Below are positions 1 through 10,825 of a DNA stretch of 64,000 bases, one piece after another (positions within the stretch are counted from its first letter, which is position 1; the number at the start of each line of letters is the position of its first letter). Made by a program: the position numbers and the translations under genes. Below the pieces are notes generated by a model. The model had not been told where the DNA came from, did not search any database, and saw nothing but the letters and a program-made list of their open reading frames with translations. Source of the stretch: Onthophagus taurus (taxonomy: Eukaryota > Arthropoda > Insecta > Coleoptera > Scarabaeidae); assembly GCF_036711975.1 (NCBI RefSeq), contig NC_091966.1, positions 10,237,501 through 10,301,500 of the forward strand, written 5' to 3'.

Positions 1-1
1 A

Positions 2-349
2 CCACAAAAGAAAAAAGTGCGACCAATTTATATGGATATGACAGCGCCGTTGTTGCCGCTGGATGATTGCTTTGATAGTGACGATGAAAGACAAGGAAGC
101 TATGAACGTCCCGATTGGACACGAACACGACAATTACTCCCTTCTTTAATGCGTGTTACTTATGCTGGAATGGATTTTACAAACACATTTTTTATGCGAA
201 AAGCTACCACTCCGAATTTAGAAGATCTTTTTGGTCCAATGAATAAGAAAAAGTTACAACGTACGTCTAGTGCTGTTTGGACCAAACCGCCAAGATTTAC
301 ACTTATTCCAATACCACAACAAGATGAAGAAGAGGAGGAGGATATTTAA
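2..349 (+). CDS. C-terminal exon of an unrecognised acidic-tailed protein
   Basis: The frame is open from the first bases of the window to a TAA ending at 349, so this is probably the 3' part of a gene that begins upstream. It starts with a basic stretch (PQKKKVR) that could be a nuclear localisation signal. Then come an acidic patch (DDCFDSDDE), a central segment rich in Arg, Thr and aromatic residues (RPDWTRTRQLLPSLMRV), a Lys-rich stretch (NKKKLQR) and a tail of five or more glutamates before DI. No ATG precedes residue 11 and the earlier codons look coding, which favours a continuing exon. I do not recognise the family. Codon use and absence of stops over 115 codons in AT-rich DNA support real coding. 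Confidence 0.65.
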   Translation, partial: PQKKKVRPIYMDMTAPLLPLDDCFDSDDERQGSYERPDWTRTRQLLPSLMRVTYAGMDFTNTFFMRKATTPNLEDLFGPMNKKKLQRTSSAVWTKPPRFTLIPIPQQDEEEEEDI

Positions 350-514
350 AAATTAAATTTATTTCTATTTTATTTGTTTTAAAAAATATTTGTTGTATGT
401 ATTTGCCACAATTAGCTTTGTAAATCAGCTTATTTTATATGTATTTTTTTTAAATATATTTAGTTGTTCAACTCAAATGGTTTTGTATTTTATTTTTTAT
501 TGAGTATGTTGGGG
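350..514 (+). other. 3' UTR-like AT-rich sequence
   Basis: AT-rich sequence follows the stop codon, with AATTAAA-like and T-rich stretches suited to a short 3' UTR. No other gene is visible. The exact polyadenylation site cannot be set by eye. Confidence 0.35.
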
Positions 515-545
515 AAAAATATCAAAGAATGTTAAGTTTATGTAT
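515..545. repeat. 31-bp direct repeat, left copy
   Basis: This 31-bp segment recurs in the same orientation at 3390-3420 with two mismatches. The two copies bracket the whole gypsy fragment. No LTR is seen between the repeats and the polyprotein remains, so this looks too long for a target-site duplication. It may mark a deletion or duplication event. Confidence 0.6.
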
Positions 546-1129
546 AGGTTGGGTTAACTTTTCTTACAAAAGGAATGCTGGTTTAAGGTGGTTGCTGTTA
601 ACAGTTAATTCCTGATTGTTTTAGAAAATTACAAAATATTTCGGAAATGTTTTTATTACTTTAAATGGGCCTTCATATCTTGGAGTTAAAGGGGGTTGAA
701 TTCCATTAATTTTGACAAAATCAAATTTTGAAATGAATTTATTTATGGTTTTTGTTTTGAATGAAAAACTATGTTTACTGGTTTCAAGCAAGAGAATGTT
801 TCTCGTAAACTAGCAGTGGATCAGATTCCACAGGGTCTTGATTATTAATCAAAAATTCTCAGTGGTTGATCGTTTACTAGTTCGGCAGATGAACAACCTA
901 GGTTTTCCTTAAGAGATGATGTGAGGCCTAGAAGAACCAAGGGAAGATCATTCCACCTCGTGTTTTTAAAGAACGGTGAAATCTTTCTAAAATTCCGTTG
1001 CTTTGGGGATGGAAGCTGGATGTAGGAATTTGATACGTTCCTAAAAGAGTGTGAAATTTTGAAAAAAGGTTTGATAGCGCTAGGAATATCAAATCGGCTG
1101 AAATAATGCCGAAACAAAGTATCCGTAAT

Positions 1130-2408
1130 CAGTGTTGTTAAATACCCGGGTATTTATTTTCAAGGGTAAATATCCTGGATATATACCCAGGGGTATTTAC
1201 CTAAGATGGGTATTTTGAGGTATTTATAAATTTAATTTAAATTGAGTTGATGGCAGTTTTCCAAGGACTTCAAGAACGCAGAGTCGCTTATCGACATACC
1301 AAACTTATTTATAACATCTACAAGAATGCTACAATGACGGTAAAATTGCTTGAAAGTACTGAAGAGAGTAAAAGTAGTAAAGTACTGATTGTGAGTAAAA
1401 CAAGGCGGGACACTGTTGAACTCAAATTGTTCATCACAGTCCTCAGAGTGCATTTAAACAACTGGATTGGACCATATCGTGGACGATATAGTTCTTATAT
1501 CAGATAGCCTTGGAGAGATTAAACTAATGATGAACGACTTAAAGGAGGTGTGTGCAAGAGTCGTGCTAAATATCAACAAGGAGAAATCAAAATTTATGAT
1601 AAATCTTGTTCCCAGCTCTAACATCAACATTGGGGATAATGAGATTGAGAGGGTTCACAGCTATGTATATCTTGGCTATGAGGTTCGTATATTGAGAGAT
1701 AATCAAACAAGCGAACTAAACAGAAGGATCTTAGAGACATCTTCAAGAGAAAAGGCCAAGAAAGGCTTTCAATCAATGCGTATTTCTGGTTATGACATAA
1801 GGCTCCGAAACTTTAACATTAACGGTAACCACTGCCAGGAGTGTCCAAGTAGCGCAAAGATAGATGGAGAGGTTGATCCTGGGTCTAACTCTGAGGGACT
1901 ACATACGAAATGAAGACCTATGAAGAAGAACTGGCGTAAATAATGTGGTCAACATTGTGGCAAAGCTTAAGTGGAACTGGACGGCTCATGTCGTGCGAAT
2001 GAAGAATGAGCAGTGGACAAAACGGTTGCTTGAGTGAAGACCGCGAGCGAACAGACGAAGTAAACGTCAAAAGAATGACCAACAATTGGATTCAAACAGC
2101 ACAGAATAGGGAAGGTCTATGTCCAACAATGGACGCAGAGGGCTGCTTGGTGATAATAATCATAATAACTTGATCTAATCTAAATTACGGCAGATTCGTC
2201 TAATGATACGTCTTTGATTGTTGACAATTTCTCGTCTTCAACGTCCTCATCGTCTTTCTCTTCATTTTTATTGGAATCGATATATTTTTACTGGTATCAC
2301 TTTTATACCCACTGTTTGGGTATTTACCCTGGGCCGGGGTAAATACCCGGATAAATACCCATTTTAGAAATACCTACCCGCCGGGTATTTACCCAGCGCC
2401 CATCACTG
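1130..2408 (+). mobile_element. hAT-like DNA element carrying a LINE fragment
   Basis: Both ends begin CAGTG (CAGTGTTGTTAAATACCC on the left; CAGTGATGGGCGCTGGGTAA on the right, read inward). They are flanked by a perfect 8-bp target duplication, TCCGTAAT, at 1122-1129 and 2409-2416. An 8-bp duplication with CAGTG ends is characteristic of hAT transposons. Subterminal DNA is full of GGGTATTTACCC-type palindromic motifs at both ends. Most of the interior is a LINE fragment rather than hAT transposase. About 2190-2270, read on the minus strand, has an acidic coding-like stretch that may be the last trace of host-element coding. A second copy lies at 36671-37796. Confidence 0.8.
1235..2165 (+). 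pseudogene. LINE reverse-transcriptase C-terminal fragment inside the hAT-like element
   Basis: The plus strand encodes the post-catalytic part of a non-LTR reverse transcriptase. Visible parts are the DDIVLISDS catalytic-box remnant at about 1480, the LNINKEKSKFM segment and a YLGYEV motif near 1670. Downstream are remnants of the tail usually ending in a YVQQW-like sequence (about 2115). The style matches RTE/CR1-type insect LINEs. Several frameshifts make it dead. The 3' end runs into a GATAATAAT tail at about 2150, typical of LINE microsatellite tails. The same fragment, with the same 5' truncation point, occurs in reverse at 36806-37720. Confidence 0.75.
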
Positions 2409-3389
2409 TCCGTAATAGAAGTAGAACAAATATCTTTGAGAGGAAAAGCTTCTAGCCGACGCGTGAAACGATCTATTATGGAGTGAGAGGACCGACCAAA
2501 TCTATGTGAATATGATTAAATCTTAATTTTGGTAATAGATGATTTTGTGTGTTTGTGAACTTTTGTTTGTTGACATCACAAACAGGTTTTTGTCCATAAC
2601 TGAATGTGTTTTGTCATGTGAGGCCAAAAGAATCGTGTTTTGATGATGTGTGTAGTAGGTAGCACGAATACCAGGATGTGTTAAGTTGTGAAATTTGTTG
2701 AAAGGTCGCACCAAAGCTTTACATCTGAATGTGATGTTGTTTGTTGCGATAGATTATATCTATTAGTTTCTGTGTTTGCGTATTGTTTGTTTAGTAAATG
2801 TGTTAATTCTGTATTATTAAATTGTGCGTTTTTTAAAGTTTGTGTGTTAGGGTACTGTGAATTTAGAGAATCAATATTGGTTGTTCTGGACAACCTATCC
2901 GCTACAATGTTTGATTTTCCTTTAATGTACCTGAAATCTGATGTGTATTGTAACTAAGATATCGTGTCTGACGTGAGTTTTTTCTGTGGTAGAAAAAATT
3001 GTGTTGATTAGTGGTCAGTGTAAACCACAAATTGATGTCAATGCAAAAAATGTTCAATTCTCTATCAAAAGTTGAATAATTTATTTGGCTTAAAGATAAT
3101 TTTTGAGAAAAAAATGCTAAAGGTTGTATTTTATTGTCTATAGTCTATGATAAAACTGCTCCCATGCCTTTACTTGAGGCGTCTGTGGTCAATGAAAGAG
3201 TAGCTTGTGGTGATGGGTGTGCAAGAGTGACGGATTTTGATAGAAGTTCTTTGGCTATAGTGTAAGAAACGTCGTGGTGATGTGTCCAAGAAGTGATTGA
3301 TATAAGTTTTTGTGAATAAAGTGTTTTTGATAAATGATGTAAAGAAGTTAAAATGTTTGGCAAAAATCTGATAAAAATTTATCATTATT

Positions 3390-3420
3390 AAAAATATGAA
3401 ACAATGTTAAGTTTATGTAT
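3390..3420. repeat. 31-bp direct repeat, right copy
   Basis: Partner of 515-545, 29 of 31 bases identical and same orientation, bracketing the gypsy fragment. Confidence 0.6.
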
Positions 3421-3589
3421 GGTATTCACATTATGAATTAAAAATATATTAAATTGGTTATTAATTTATTGTTATTAACAAATTACAAACACAAAATATT
3501 AACATTTAATTATTTTATCATTTCATTTCATGTTTAAATGCAAATTCATAATGGCACATTTAAAAATGAGACGATTATCCATGAAACGA

Positions 3590-4197
3590 TGATAGTTGTT
3601 CTCTAGCTAGAACACTTTCTTGACACTGGCTAAATATTGCAGATGATTGAGGATTTCGATCAGATAGGATATTTTTCGAAACTAAGTACCACTTTTTTTT
3701 TTGAAAAGTTTCTCTTTGCAACCGTCATCTTTTAACACTAGCAAAGTTAGCTCTCGAATCCGTTGGAAAGTACCAGAAGATCTGCAAATGCTACCAGTGA
3801 AGCTCTGGTATTGATAAAATTACATATGATATTGTACCACGATATCATTTTTCTTCAGGCACCTCGAAATCCGCTCTATCACACCTGAAATATAAGGAAG
3901 GCGGATAAAACCGGCTGGTGTAGTACTTACCGAGTCTTCCCTCCGTTTGCGTAGTTTGGTGCATATTTTTGTCGCATATTCTTTCTGCTCGCTAGAACAA
4001 GGCTTGCATCACTAATAAAGGCTTGCATTACTAGTCTCTTCGTGTGTGTCTTCTTCTGATACACTGTCAGTTCCATGCCCCCATCTGCCTTCCTAGTGAA
4101 CAATACAAATTCCTCGAGTCGCTCTTTTCCGTGTTGCCAGATCACGAAAGTGTCATCTTTGCACGGATCTTCCTTAACGCTTCCACATCCATGTAGC
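3590..4197 (-). pseudogene. Penelope-like element fragment, 3' half of reverse transcriptase
   Basis: Minus-strand translation shows the catalytic box remnant (KDDTFVIWQHG at about 4150-4115) and a THTKRL motif near 4045. Further on (about 3905-3830) is a linker-like segment with RISRCLKKND, the type that precedes the GIY-YIG nuclease in Penelope-like elements. No GIY-YIG domain is recognisable. Frame breaks show the copy is dead. It abuts, head to head, a plus-strand fragment carrying the N-terminal half of the same kind of protein. Confidence 0.7.
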
Positions 4198-4481
4198 AAT
4201 TGGAAAAATTGGTAAAATCTACAGGCATTGCAGCAGAACAACAGAGAAGTTTGTTCGTAGAAGTCCCAGTACTACCAGGAATATATGGTTTACCTAAGAT
4301 TTATAAACCGAATGTCCCGTTACGACCTATTATTAGTGCCATAAATTCACCTATGCATCAGCTAGCAAAACACCTTGCCAAGATTCTGTCTCCTTTTACA
4401 AGAAAAGGGGATACGCAAGTTTATGGAAATAGGTTTATAGCAATTTTTATATATGTGGAATCATTTAGGGCACAAAGATGA
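4198..4481 (+). pseudogene. Penelope-like element fragment, N-terminal reverse transcriptase
   Basis: The plus-strand frame encodes LPGIYGLPKIYKPNVPLRPI and then ISAINSPMHQLAKHLAKILSP, the hallmark finger region of Penelope-type reverse transcriptases. It is cut off after about 80 residues. With the adjoining minus-strand fragment it makes an inverted, rearranged copy: the two halves meet at about 4198 and point away from each other. Such rearranged ends are common in this class of retroelement. Confidence 0.75.
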
Positions 4482-6779
4482 ATTCTGAGTCTTATTTTAT
4501 GAGTAGGAAGAAGGGAAAAAGAAGAAACAATAGTTTTGAAAATACAATGCAGTTAAATATTTTGGCGCTGAAATAATCTGTATGTTCCAAATGAAAAATT
4601 ATTCTGAATACAATTAAGATGCACGTTGCAAGAAGGTGATGAGGAATGGTAGTACATTGATTTGTCGAGATCTCCATCATCAAGCGTTTCTTAAACAAGA
4701 GCAGAATTAACATTTTAAGCGATTAGTGTTTATAAAATTATTTTTAAGGGTTAATATCATAAGTCATAATCCCAATTATTAAGAAAAAATAATTACACAT
4801 TTTCGAAAAAAAAAAAAACTTTATTGAAGTCTGGTTAATTAATAACAACCACAAAAAATAGTAATTATAGAAATATCTACCAAAGATACTGTCTGGTAAA
4901 ACTCAATTTAGAAACAATTTGAATTAACGTGACTTCTTTAAATACACACCAATAATAATGTTTCGAGTTCGAAGAGACGGAATATTTTATTAATTATAAA
5001 TTACAAAGTAGGAATGACAAAAAAAAATAATAATAGTAATAATAACAGTAGTAGTATTAAATCGTATCACAAAACAATACCGCAATCATAATTATCGAGT
5101 GAGGCGTTCGGTAAAATACGATCTCGTGTTATTAGGAAAGATGAATTGAACGCGTCCGTTTTAATCTTATTCTTTTTTTAATCCTTTCGTTCAAATATCA
5201 CGCTCATAGTGCAGAATCAAGAGAGAAAACACGCGACGACCTCGACGTCGTGAGCAGCCGTGCGATATCACAAATACAAGGTAAAAACGAAAAAAAATCT
5301 ACGTTTAAGGTATACATGATTTTCTACATATTTACTTAGTTTCTTTTATAAAATACATCACCAGTCGACCATAGTTAAGGTCTAGGATTAGATTAGAGAA
5401 ATTATAATAATATAATAATACTTAGAGACTAATACGACGGTTTTTTTTGAATAGTAATCACAGCCGGGACTGTGTCAAGAACTTTTTTATAATAATTTTA
5501 GAGTCAATTTTGAAATTTTTTTGTTATTGTTTTATGAAAATAAAAAACGAAATCGAAAGAATATTATCCCGATGAAACAGTACATTAAATAGGAGTTATT
5601 ACGACGAAAATGACTATCTTATTAACTAGCTCATAAAATTACCAATACCAAAACAAATATTGAGTCAGTGTTTAAGAATATTTATAATAACAGGTAGAAT
5701 ATGAGGATATTTTTAAATTACAATTGTAATTGTACACAAAGATATCTAGGATAATCTTTAAAAATTAGTGATTCTTATCAACAGTTATTTATGTGCTAAG
5801 GAGATAATATTAGATATTTCCTGAAACATCAAATATTTTAATTTCAAATATTTCAATATCAGTTTTACGCGATTATTTTAGTTTGCTATATTTTAACACC
5901 AAAAATGTTATCTGTCCTACAAAATATTAGAATACAACGATTTTAAGTAATTGTTAACATTTCTATGTACATCTCATTTAGTGATATTTTAAATTATACT
6001 GTACATGATTGTGTTTATGGACGTAAGTAATAACGAAAGCATGAAATGATGCAGTAACTTAATTGCCAATGCTATAATCTTTCGTTTTCTTGAACTACTA
6101 TTTTAAACTAAATTAAATTTTTAGCAAAACTTAAATTTTTTAGACTTAAACAAGGATACTGAAACACGTATTGCTAGAAGAATTAAAAGATTCGAATACG
6201 TCTGGAAATAAAATGTCAAAAGATGCTGTTAAAGTGCAAATGATGAAAGTATTGATGAGGATCCGAAGAGCATGAAGGAGATGAACAGTTTAGGAAAGTA
6301 GCTTTCAAACGCCCCTCTCTCCAGGCTCAATGTTCAGCGACGTAAAACGAAGTATGCGAAGGGTGGAGGAACATAAGTTTCCTTAACTTTCCGAGCTTTG
6401 ATAATAACTTAGGATAGATGTAAGTTCTTAATTGTTTCGATACTTCTTAGCTGATGCTGTAATTGAAGTTCTAGTAAATTATGACAAAATGCTATAACAA
6501 ATAATCATACAGGATAATTTTTTATTTTTTCTGGAAGTTTTGCTCCTTAGCGGTTTTCAATCTTAGAAAATATGTTATTATATAATGTTATTTAAATAAA
6601 TAAAATCCACATTTTTTCATATACACATAAAAAAACCATGTTTTTACTATTTACTGAAATAAAATGAACAAATTTTTTGTATGAATTATGTCAAGTACAC
6701 AAAACCTAAAAATAACATGAGAAAACAATATAGTCGATGTTCGCTTAGCGCACACAATGCGTACCTGAATGCTGTACGT
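4482..6779. other. Intergenic, no gene seen
   Basis: AT-rich sequence with poly-A/T runs. A slightly GC-richer patch at about 5090-5290 contains several CpGs but gives no open frame on either strand. I cannot assign a function. It could be UTR or promoter sequence of something unrecognised. Confidence 0.4.
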
Positions 6780-7745
6780 TCCTGCATTTACCGAAGATTT
6801 GTTATTATTCGAATGCATTTATGAATCGATTTAAAGATGTGAACATAGATAAGAAAGGGGACAATGACAGCGTACGAACTTCGAAAAGAGAAAAACGATT
6901 ACAAGTGCAAAAAAGCTCAAAATCATTGGAAAGGCTGAAAGGAGTGAAAAATTGGCTGTAATAGAAACAAATGTAGGGCTAAGTCGATGAACTATTAATA
7001 CAACAGTGAAAAGTAAAGAAAATATAAAAGCGTACGTACAGTTCAAGAAGTCGTGTTAGTCCTAATGTGATGGAAGAAATGGAACGTCTATTAAAAATTT
7101 GGTTGGATTCTCAGATCCAAAGAAATGTTGCCTTGACGGCAAGAGAAAATGGAACAGAGTTCAACTGACGTCAATGTATTTAACGCTAATTGGGGATGGA
7201 TATCGCCAAAGACGAAAAACGTATGCCTGGATATAAAGCTTCCAAAGATCGAATAAAACTGTTATTAGGTAGCAATGTATGCCTTTAATGATTTTGAATA
7301 AAAACCCAAGGGCATTGAAAGACATTTCCAAGTTATTCTTGTTAGTGATTTAGAAGGGCAAACCGAATGACGAAGTCTATTTTTGAAGACTGGTATAAAA
7401 ATTATTTTGTGCCAGAAGTGAAAAGCTACTGCTCGAAAAATAACTTGGCCTTTAAAGTAATATTACTTCTGGATAATGCCTCTGGGCATCCCACAATGCT
7501 AGAAGAGCTATGTTCCTTTATGGAATTAAAAAACATTTCTGCGAGTTGGAGTGAAATTCAAAAATCAGCCATGAAAAATGTGTGGAATAAGTTGTGACCC
7601 CAATTTGTCGGCGATGAGATTGTGTGAGAAAATGTAGAAATGAAGCGATTAGATCTAGAAATAAATAAACAAGATATTGATGAACTAATACAATCCCATG
7701 ATGCAGAACTTCAGCGTTAAATAGAATAGAACATTAAAGTTGGAA
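6780..7745 (+). pseudogene. Tigger/pogo-type transposase remnant
   Basis: From about 6840 the plus strand shows a broken helix-turn-helix region (RSEKLAVIETNVGLS, then MEEMERLLKIWLDSQ), as in CENP-B-type DNA-binding domains. At 7367-7597 comes a DDE-domain piece with WYKNYFVPEVKSYC and LLLDNASGHP, where the aspartate of LLLDN is the expected second catalytic residue. Frame breaks throughout and absence of the first and third catalytic blocks show it is dead. Family assignment rests on the LLLDNA.GHP context typical of Tigger/jerky DDE transposases. Confidence 0.75.
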
Positions 7746-7759
7746 AAGTTAAGTTTATA

Positions 7760-8764
7760 CAGGTGTGTCAAATGGAATATAGCCAATAACTTCGCCATTT
7801 GTGGTTTTAAAGAAAAATGTTTCAAATAAAAAATTCTGTATTAATTGTGGCGCATTTTTTGGCTATATTTGCTTGTTTACATTGTTCTTTGTTTCGTTGT
7901 TATGGCAACCAACATTATTAATTTAGATGGAATGCATATGTTTTTTTTTGCATATTTTGCTTGAGGTTAAATCCCTCTACGCAATGAATATATCAAATCA
8001 TATGGTTCTATAAGAAAAAAATTAAGAAAAAATGCATTCTCTGGAAATATTAAATCAGCAAATTACAATCAAAGTAGGCGTCGAAATAACGCCGTTGACA
8101 GCATCTTAAAAAATTGACAGTTCAAACAAATATGGAGCAATTAAGAATCCAAATATTAATGATGTATAGGTACGGTGAATGAAAACGCACTCAAAGTGAA
8201 GTTTGTACACTGTTCAGTAATATTTACCTGGATACACAAATTACACAATCCAAAACATTAAAAAAATTCTTTAACACTGGAAGTGTTAAAAATCTTTCCA
8301 AAAAGTGGACGGCCGAAGACAGCTACCAATGACGAAATTACATTAAATGTGTGTCACCGTACCCATACATTATTAATTATTCATAATTGTTGAAACTGTC
8401 ATTTTTTGACATTTAAAGTTATCAACGGCGTTATTTCGGCACCTACTTTGATTGTAATTTGCTGATTTAATATTTTCAGAAAACGCGTTTTTTCTCGATT
8501 CTTTTCTTATACAACCATATGATTTGATATGTTCATCGCATAAAGGGATTTATCCTCTATCAAAGTGTGCAAAGAAAATATATGCATCCCATTTAAAATA
8601 ACAATGTTGGTTGCCATAGCAACGAAATAAAAAACAATACACACAAGCAAATATCGTCAGAAAATGCGCCACGATTAATAAAGAAACTTGTATTTGAAAC
8701 ATTTTTCTTTAAAACCAGAAATGGCGAAGTTATTGGCTATATTCCAGGCATTTGACACACCCTG
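7760..8764. mobile_element. 1-kb foldback element with TA target duplication
   Basis: Both ends read inward as CAGG(G)TGTGTCAAATG and are flanked by TA (7758-7759 and 8765-8766). The arms (about 7760-8125 and 8395-8764) are long imperfect inverted repeats with matching blocks throughout, for example GCCAATAACTTCGCCATTT near both ends and a segment meeting AACGGCGTTATTTCG inside. The TA duplication and the terminal CAGGGTG-like sequence suggest Tc1/mariner-superfamily mobilisation. The unique centre holds a transposase N-terminal fragment. Confidence 0.8.
8135..8345 (+). pseudogene. Helix-turn-helix transposase fragment in the foldback centre
   Basis: The frame, with small breaks, reads MYRYGE.KRTQSEV and KNFFNTGSVKNL, then the KSGRPKTATNDEI segment. 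This is the N-terminal helix-turn-helix arrangement found upstream of Tc1/mariner-type DDE domains in insects (the DUF4817-like type). No catalytic domain follows because the right arm of the foldback begins at once. The element was therefore non-autonomous, or a deletion derivative of a larger transposon. Confidence 0.6.
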
Positions 8765-8904
8765 TATATTAAAAAAATTGAGAACAGATTTTATAAAATA
8801 ATTTTATACCACGAAAAAAGCAGTCTAGTCTTGTTCAAGTAACAATTCATTTCTAACAAAAGATGTTTCTAAAAATAATTAAATATTAATATCAATAACC
8901 AAAT

Positions 8905-9200
8905 AGGTCATGAGAGCCACAGAGATGAGAACCTTAAGAACTATTACAGGCTTAACCCTGCAAAACAGTGTAAGATGCGAGAGAATCCGCGAGTTGTGCG
9001 AGATCGTGTATCTTGTGATCAGATGGACAAGATCAAAGAGAAGATGCTGGAGGGATCATGTTGGAAGGATGGGTTCCAGGAAGACCATGACCATGAGAGT
9101 TGGACGTCATTACAAGATAATCCATAGGAACGGAAGTGGAAAAAGGAAACAGGAAGGAAGAGGAGAAATGGAAAAGAACAAGGCTAGTTCCTAAAGTAAG
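8905..9200 (+). pseudogene. LINE reverse-transcriptase C-terminal tail
   Basis: The plus-strand reading begins MRATEMRTLRTITGLTL, followed by RIRELCEIVYLVIRWTR and WRDHVGRMG. This pattern (ATEMR.LR.I.G, then RW.....W..H..RM) is the conserved tail after the reverse-transcriptase domain in many insect non-LTR elements. Only this tail is present, 5' truncated as is usual for LINE insertions. The end shifts frame and stops near 9194. Confidence 0.7.
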
Positions 9201-10592
9201 AAGATGAAGTAGAATTAAATATTACATACTATCATTTTATAATTTTTTTGTTTTATTTCAACCTGCTTTACTATTTCTAACTATTTCTTTTATTACAATC
9301 AACAATTTACTAAATTGTGATCTTTTCTAGTTGTGGTAATGTACGTTAGTGAGGATGACGTTGATACTTCATGACTGTATTTAAAATGAATAGCAGATCC
9401 TACTCAAGATTTAACAATAACGAGAACAATTGAATTACTACATTAATTATTCATTATGAAACAGTACTCCAGTTTCTTAACATATTCGCTGGGAGTCGGC
9501 GGTATAGAAAGCGATTTCTAAAAAAATATGGAATTAAGGACGGTTGCATAACTAATACTTTGGAAGGATTCGAAGATGATACCGAACAGTACGATTAAAG
9601 ATATTTGGATATTTTTGGATATTTCGTTCTGTAACCCTTAATGAAGTTTTATTGTCATAATATGATTAATTATAAGACTGCGTTTCTAATCCAAATTCGA
9701 TTGTAGGTCACATCAAATTTATAAAATGTATTTTTAAAGTGAATTTCTTATAAGGTATTAAAGTATTTTTAACGTTGAAAATTTAATGATCTTTAGTAAT
9801 CTAAATTTAAAAAAAAATGCTAATTTAACGCTGTTATAAAATTAACTTTTTCTAATGATACAAATTTAATATTTGTCTATAATCTATATGTACCAATTTT
9901 TAGTTTTTGTACAAATAACACACAAATGGCGCATTATTCCATTTGGTCAAAAATATATTTATGTGAACGTTAAATCTACGTTCATTGCTAAGAGAAGGTG
10001 TATAGAATTAAAATAGCTTGCGAGTACGTGACATAATAAATCATACTTTGGCTCTTGTAATGAAATGTGAAAATTTCTTATAAAAATATGTTTTGTCTTT
10101 GGCACCACAACTTTACCAATAAAACTTTTTGGAGGTGTAATACTTTAGTTTTTATGTTTTTAACAATCAAATACATCCTAGAAGACAACATTGTTTAGCG
10201 ATCAATATTTTCAAAAACGTACGCATGAAATCTATAAGAACTTAATGGTTATATTTAACTACTAAAGTTCTTCAAGGTGGTATAAGATGTTTTATTGACA
10301 AATAATGAAATCGTTGTATTCTTCTTTTTGTAGTAACATTAAAGAGTTAATCAAATATTTAACCCAAATAATAATAACCAATATTCAAAAAAATATCCTC
10401 ATATTCAATCCCAACATTGTTCGAAAAGACCAAATAAACAAAACAAATAAAATAAAGAGTAAATTAAATAATAGAGGAAATATGGAATGTAACTAGTTTT
10501 TGGAATGTATTCGGTTGGTTTTTAACACGTAAAAACGAAAATAAAATAATAATAAAAATAAAAAAAAACCTTTCGAATCCCTGATTAGAAGG
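9201..10592. other. No gene seen; possible 3' UTR of the BTB gene
   Basis: AT-rich DNA between the LINE tail and the most distal zinc-finger exon of the minus-strand BTB gene. It would contain the 3' UTR of that isoform. TTTATT (AATAAA on the minus strand) occurs at about 10290 and again further on. No open frame is convincing. Confidence 0.4.
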
Positions 10593-10825
10593 TCAAACGG
10601 TGCCCTCGAGTTTTAACTGCCGTTTCCGGTGATGATACATGTGGACTCGCAAACAGCTCTTGTTGCGCATGGCCTTGCCGCAAATGATGCACTCGAGATT
10701 CGCGTCACTTGTATCGTGTTTATCCCTGATGTGGATTTTCAAATTGTATCGATTAACGAATTTTCGATAACAATACGGACAGAAGACGTGTTGTTTGGAA
10801 TCCATTGAAAATCGCGCGTTTGCAT
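10593..10825 (-). CDS. BTB zinc-finger gene, alternative terminal exon B (two C2H2 fingers)
   Basis: The exon begins after a good acceptor (TTTTTCATTTCAG at 10826-10838, minus strand). Its first two bases complete a codon begun by the last G of the shared exon (22460), giving D-A-N-A-R-F-S-M-D-S-K. It then runs 77 codons to a stop. Two fingers follow the standard spacing: CPYC-x12-H-x4-H and CIICG with x12, H-x3-H. A basic tail (HHRKRQLK) closes it. It lies 11.6 kb downstream of the shared exon. Frame, acceptor and phase agree with two other terminal exons at 16147 and 21879, so it should be a mutually exclusive 3' end that changes DNA-binding specificity. Confidence 0.85.

Larger units (their letters stand above)
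546..3389 (-). mobile_element. Ty3/gypsy LTR-retrotransposon fragment, dead
   Basis: Read on the minus strand, polyprotein pieces follow the usual order. About 3385-3145 holds the end of reverse transcriptase and the start of RNase H (LTTDASSKGMGAVL). About 2720-2520 holds the integrase zinc-binding part (HNLTHPGIRAT). About 2500-2420 and 1129-850 hold the integrase core (IDRFTRR; LPLVLLGL; CSSAEL). About 700-610 holds the integrase GPY/F module (RYEGPFKV). Many frameshifts and stops break it, no LTRs are visible, and a hAT-like element (1130-2408) splits the integrase. The integrase frame picks up across that insertion once one 8-bp target duplication is discounted. Confidence 0.8.

Noticed and set aside
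5090..5290. CpG-richer patch, considered as another zinc-finger exon or promoter
   Set aside because: All six frames are broken, with no Cys/His pattern and no splice-donor pairing to a gene.
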